Source of the DNA: JBKHHU01 sp046539045
Lineage (GTDB): Bacteria; Planctomycetota; Phycisphaerae; SM23-33
DNA: 16,562 nucleotides
Assembly: GCA_046539045.1 (NCBI GenBank)
Contig: JBKHHU010000058.1
Coordinates: 1-16,562 of the forward strand
Reading direction: 5' to 3'
The stretch's first letter is position 1. Every line of letters starts with the position of its first letter. Position numbers and translations under genes: made by a program. This document shows positions 15,526 to 16,562 of the stretch, one piece after another. Under the pieces are notes generated by a model. That model did no database searches. It saw only the letters and a list, made by a program, of their open reading frames with translations, and was not told the origin of the DNA.

Positions 15526-15873
15526 TTAGCCGACCGCCCCGGCGACGTCAAGATGATCTTCCCCAGTTCACCAAGTGGCTTCGAGGCCCTGCCTGTCGAA
15601 CCGGACGTTCAGCTGAACCTCCTCTCCGCTGAGATCGCCGTATCCGCTTGACCCTTCTACCCCTTCTCTCAATCGCGGCCGCTGTTCTGGCCGCGATTCC
15701 CTCCCAGGCTAGCGAGAGCTCTATTCGTCGGATGTGACCTCCCTGGCATTCGGACCTCTTCCTGGCAGCACGGGACATCCTGGCAGAACGGGCCTTGCCG
15801 TTGCACAGAACTTCTGGTAACCTTTGGCAACCTATCCCAGGCGAACGTCAGGGTTAAGCAGAAGGGACCGCCC
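15526..15873. other. Divergent intergenic stretch between the ATPase and the HTH gene
   Basis: I find no sure gene here. A perfect 10-base stem AATCGCGGCC/GGCCGCGATT with an 8-base loop lies at 15671-15698. It has no T tract on either strand, so it is a hairpin of unknown use. A plus-strand frame up to the TGA near 15650 has protein-like codons but covers only about 40 codons. The promoters of the divergent ATPase and HTH genes should lie at the two ends of this stretch. Confidence 0.4.
15671..15698. repeat. Perfect 10-base hairpin
   Basis: AATCGCGGCC at 15671-15680 is the exact complement of GGCCGCGATT at 15689-15698. There are no runs of T after it on either strand. Confidence 0.6.
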
Positions 15874-16071
15874 ATGAGATCACATGATCAGGAGAAGCTG
15901 CTTCGCGTGAAGGAAGCGGCTGAACTATTGGGGGTGTCTCCAAACACCGTTCGGGCTTGGGGTGCGGCGGGCAAGATTCCGGAGTACCGACACCCCGCAA
16001 ACGGCTACAGGCTGTACCGACGCAGCGAGCTGGTTGAATTCCTGCAGGGTATCAAAGGCCCAAACGACTAA
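15874..16071 (+). CDS. Small MerR/excisionase-type DNA-binding protein
   Basis: This 65-residue protein is a single MerR-like winged helix-turn-helix: LLRVKEAAELLGVSPNTVRAW (9-29) is the helix pair and GYRLYRRSELVEFLQ (44-58) the wing and following helix. It lacks the dimerisation coil and effector domain of full MerR regulators, so it fits the excisionase-like class used as small regulators or recombination directionality factors. AAGGGA 8 bases before the ATG supports the start. The helicase gene follows on the same strand after 67 bases, so the pair is likely co-transcribed and this protein may regulate it. No integrase is seen nearby, which makes a role as regulator somewhat more likely than excision. 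Confidence 0.88.
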   Translation: MRSHDQEKLLRVKEAAELLGVSPNTVRAWGAAGKIPEYRHPANGYRLYRRSELVEFLQGIKGPND

Positions 16072-16138
16072 GTCTCGCTTGTCTGTGTGCTTGAGGCACT
16101 GATGGTTCGAACTCGGGATACGCAAGGAAGGCTAGGCA

Positions 16139-16519
16139 ATGGACGTATTCAAACTGCATGGCGACTTGATTGGCGACTACGTCGATTACACCCGGAGCTT
16201 CCTTCGGATACGGGACGAACGGATTGATACCGCGGTCAAGGATGCCATAGCAGAGGGACTCCTGTGGCCCAATCCGCTCCTTCAGCTGAACCCGAGTTTT
16301 GAGCCTGGTGACCGTGTCGATGACCTCGTGGAGGAAGGCGTTCTCCACAGCGAATGCGGCCGTATCTTCCGGATCAAATCTGAGGCCAATCCTGTCGGAA
16401 GGGATTTGCGCCTACACCGTCACCAGTCTCAAGCCATCCGCATCGCCAGGGAGGGTAAGCCGTACATCCTGACGACCGGCACAGGGTCTGGTAAGAGCCT
16501 GGCCTATCAGCCCGTTTAG
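16139..16519 (+). pseudogene. N-terminal fragment of a DUF1998-type DEAD/DEAH helicase
   Basis: The frame of 126 codons starts at an ATG with AAGGAAG 8 bases upstream. The N-terminal part, with the words EGLLWPNPLLQLNPSFEPG and VEEGVLHSECGRIF, resembles large superfamily-2 helicases that carry DUF1998 and often occur in phage-defence systems such as DISARM and Druantia. A Q-motif-like region (LRLHRHQSQAI, 91-101) and Walker A TGTGSGKS (113-120) follow. The frame then ends at SLAYQPV and a TAG. The family would continue for many hundreds of residues with a hydrophobic strand after SLAY. New sequence begins near 16508, so an insertion or deletion has cut the gene. The rest could resume beyond the window edge. 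Which defence system it belongs to cannot be told from this part. Confidence 0.75.
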
Positions 16520-16527
16520 AAACCCCT

Positions 16528-16560
16528 CTTGACAGGCATGGTATGATAGCTGGTGTCAAG
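16528..16560. repeat. 7-base inverted repeat after the helicase break
   Basis: CTTGACA (16528-16534) and TGTCAAG (16554-16560) flank 19 bases that include TATGATA. The final AAGGA (16558-16562) could be the ribosome binding site of a gene starting just outside the window. It may be the promoter-operator region of inserted DNA, but TTGACA and TATGAT are only 7 bases apart, so they are not a normal promoter pair. Confidence 0.4.
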
Positions 16561-16562
16561 GA

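Noticed and set aside
15523..15652. Plus-strand frame of about 42 codons ending LLSAEIAVSA before a TGA
   Set aside because: Its codons look protein-like, but the only ATG leaves about 33 residues, there is no good ribosome binding site, and I recognise no family. It may be the end of a decayed gene.
16529..16547. TTGACA and TATGAT as a sigma-70 promoter
   Set aside because: The spacing is 7 bases instead of about 17, so they cannot serve as one promoter. Kept only as part of the inverted repeat.

Overview
The window looks like a chromosomal segment of a member of the Planctomycetota, probably Phycisphaerae-like. The reasons are protein families rather than a marker gene: a giant protein starting with the LEPR-XLL motif, dockerin-like domains in two large surface proteins, a C-terminal module typical of planctomycete exported proteins (key words VFYFGNAIG), and a PEP-CTERM protein. 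Codon third positions are GC-rich.

Layout. Left edge (1-1020): the start of an unrecognised minus-strand gene, then mostly non-coding DNA. This holds the 3' half of a tRNA-Met(CAT) gene with its own terminator on the minus strand. It is cut exactly at the anticodon loop and bordered by short direct and inverted repeats. The simplest reading is the displaced end of a tRNA-integrated element. Surface-protein block (1021-11824, all genes minus strand): a large HAF-repeat/dockerin-like protein that has lost its N-terminus to an IS4-family remnant, whose transposase fragment runs on the plus strand; a small PEP-CTERM protein with a cohesin-like domain, its own promoter, a strong ribosome binding site and a terminator; and a 1908-residue LEPR-XLL protein with a degenerate metalloprotease region, CARDB, Fn3-like, ASH and PKD-like segments and a dockerin-like pair. 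The two large proteins share a short C-terminal tail motif. A 31-codon ORF overlaps the end of the first one.

Right part (12393-16562): an AbiEi/AbiEii toxin-antitoxin pair and an ATPase of the AAA/DUF4143 class (both minus strand). Then, on the plus strand, come a small MerR/excisionase-type DNA-binding protein and the first 120 or so residues of a DUF1998-type helicase. The helicase stops just after its Walker A motif, where new sequence begins. This part has the make-up of a defence or accessory island.

How the genes may work together: the cohesin-like PEP-CTERM protein could be a surface receptor for the dockerin-like proteins beside it (inference). The AbiE pair forms a translationally coupled bicistron. 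The HTH gene and the helicase are co-directional and probably formed an operon before the helicase was interrupted. No CRISPR array, rRNA, integrase gene or complete insertion sequence was found.
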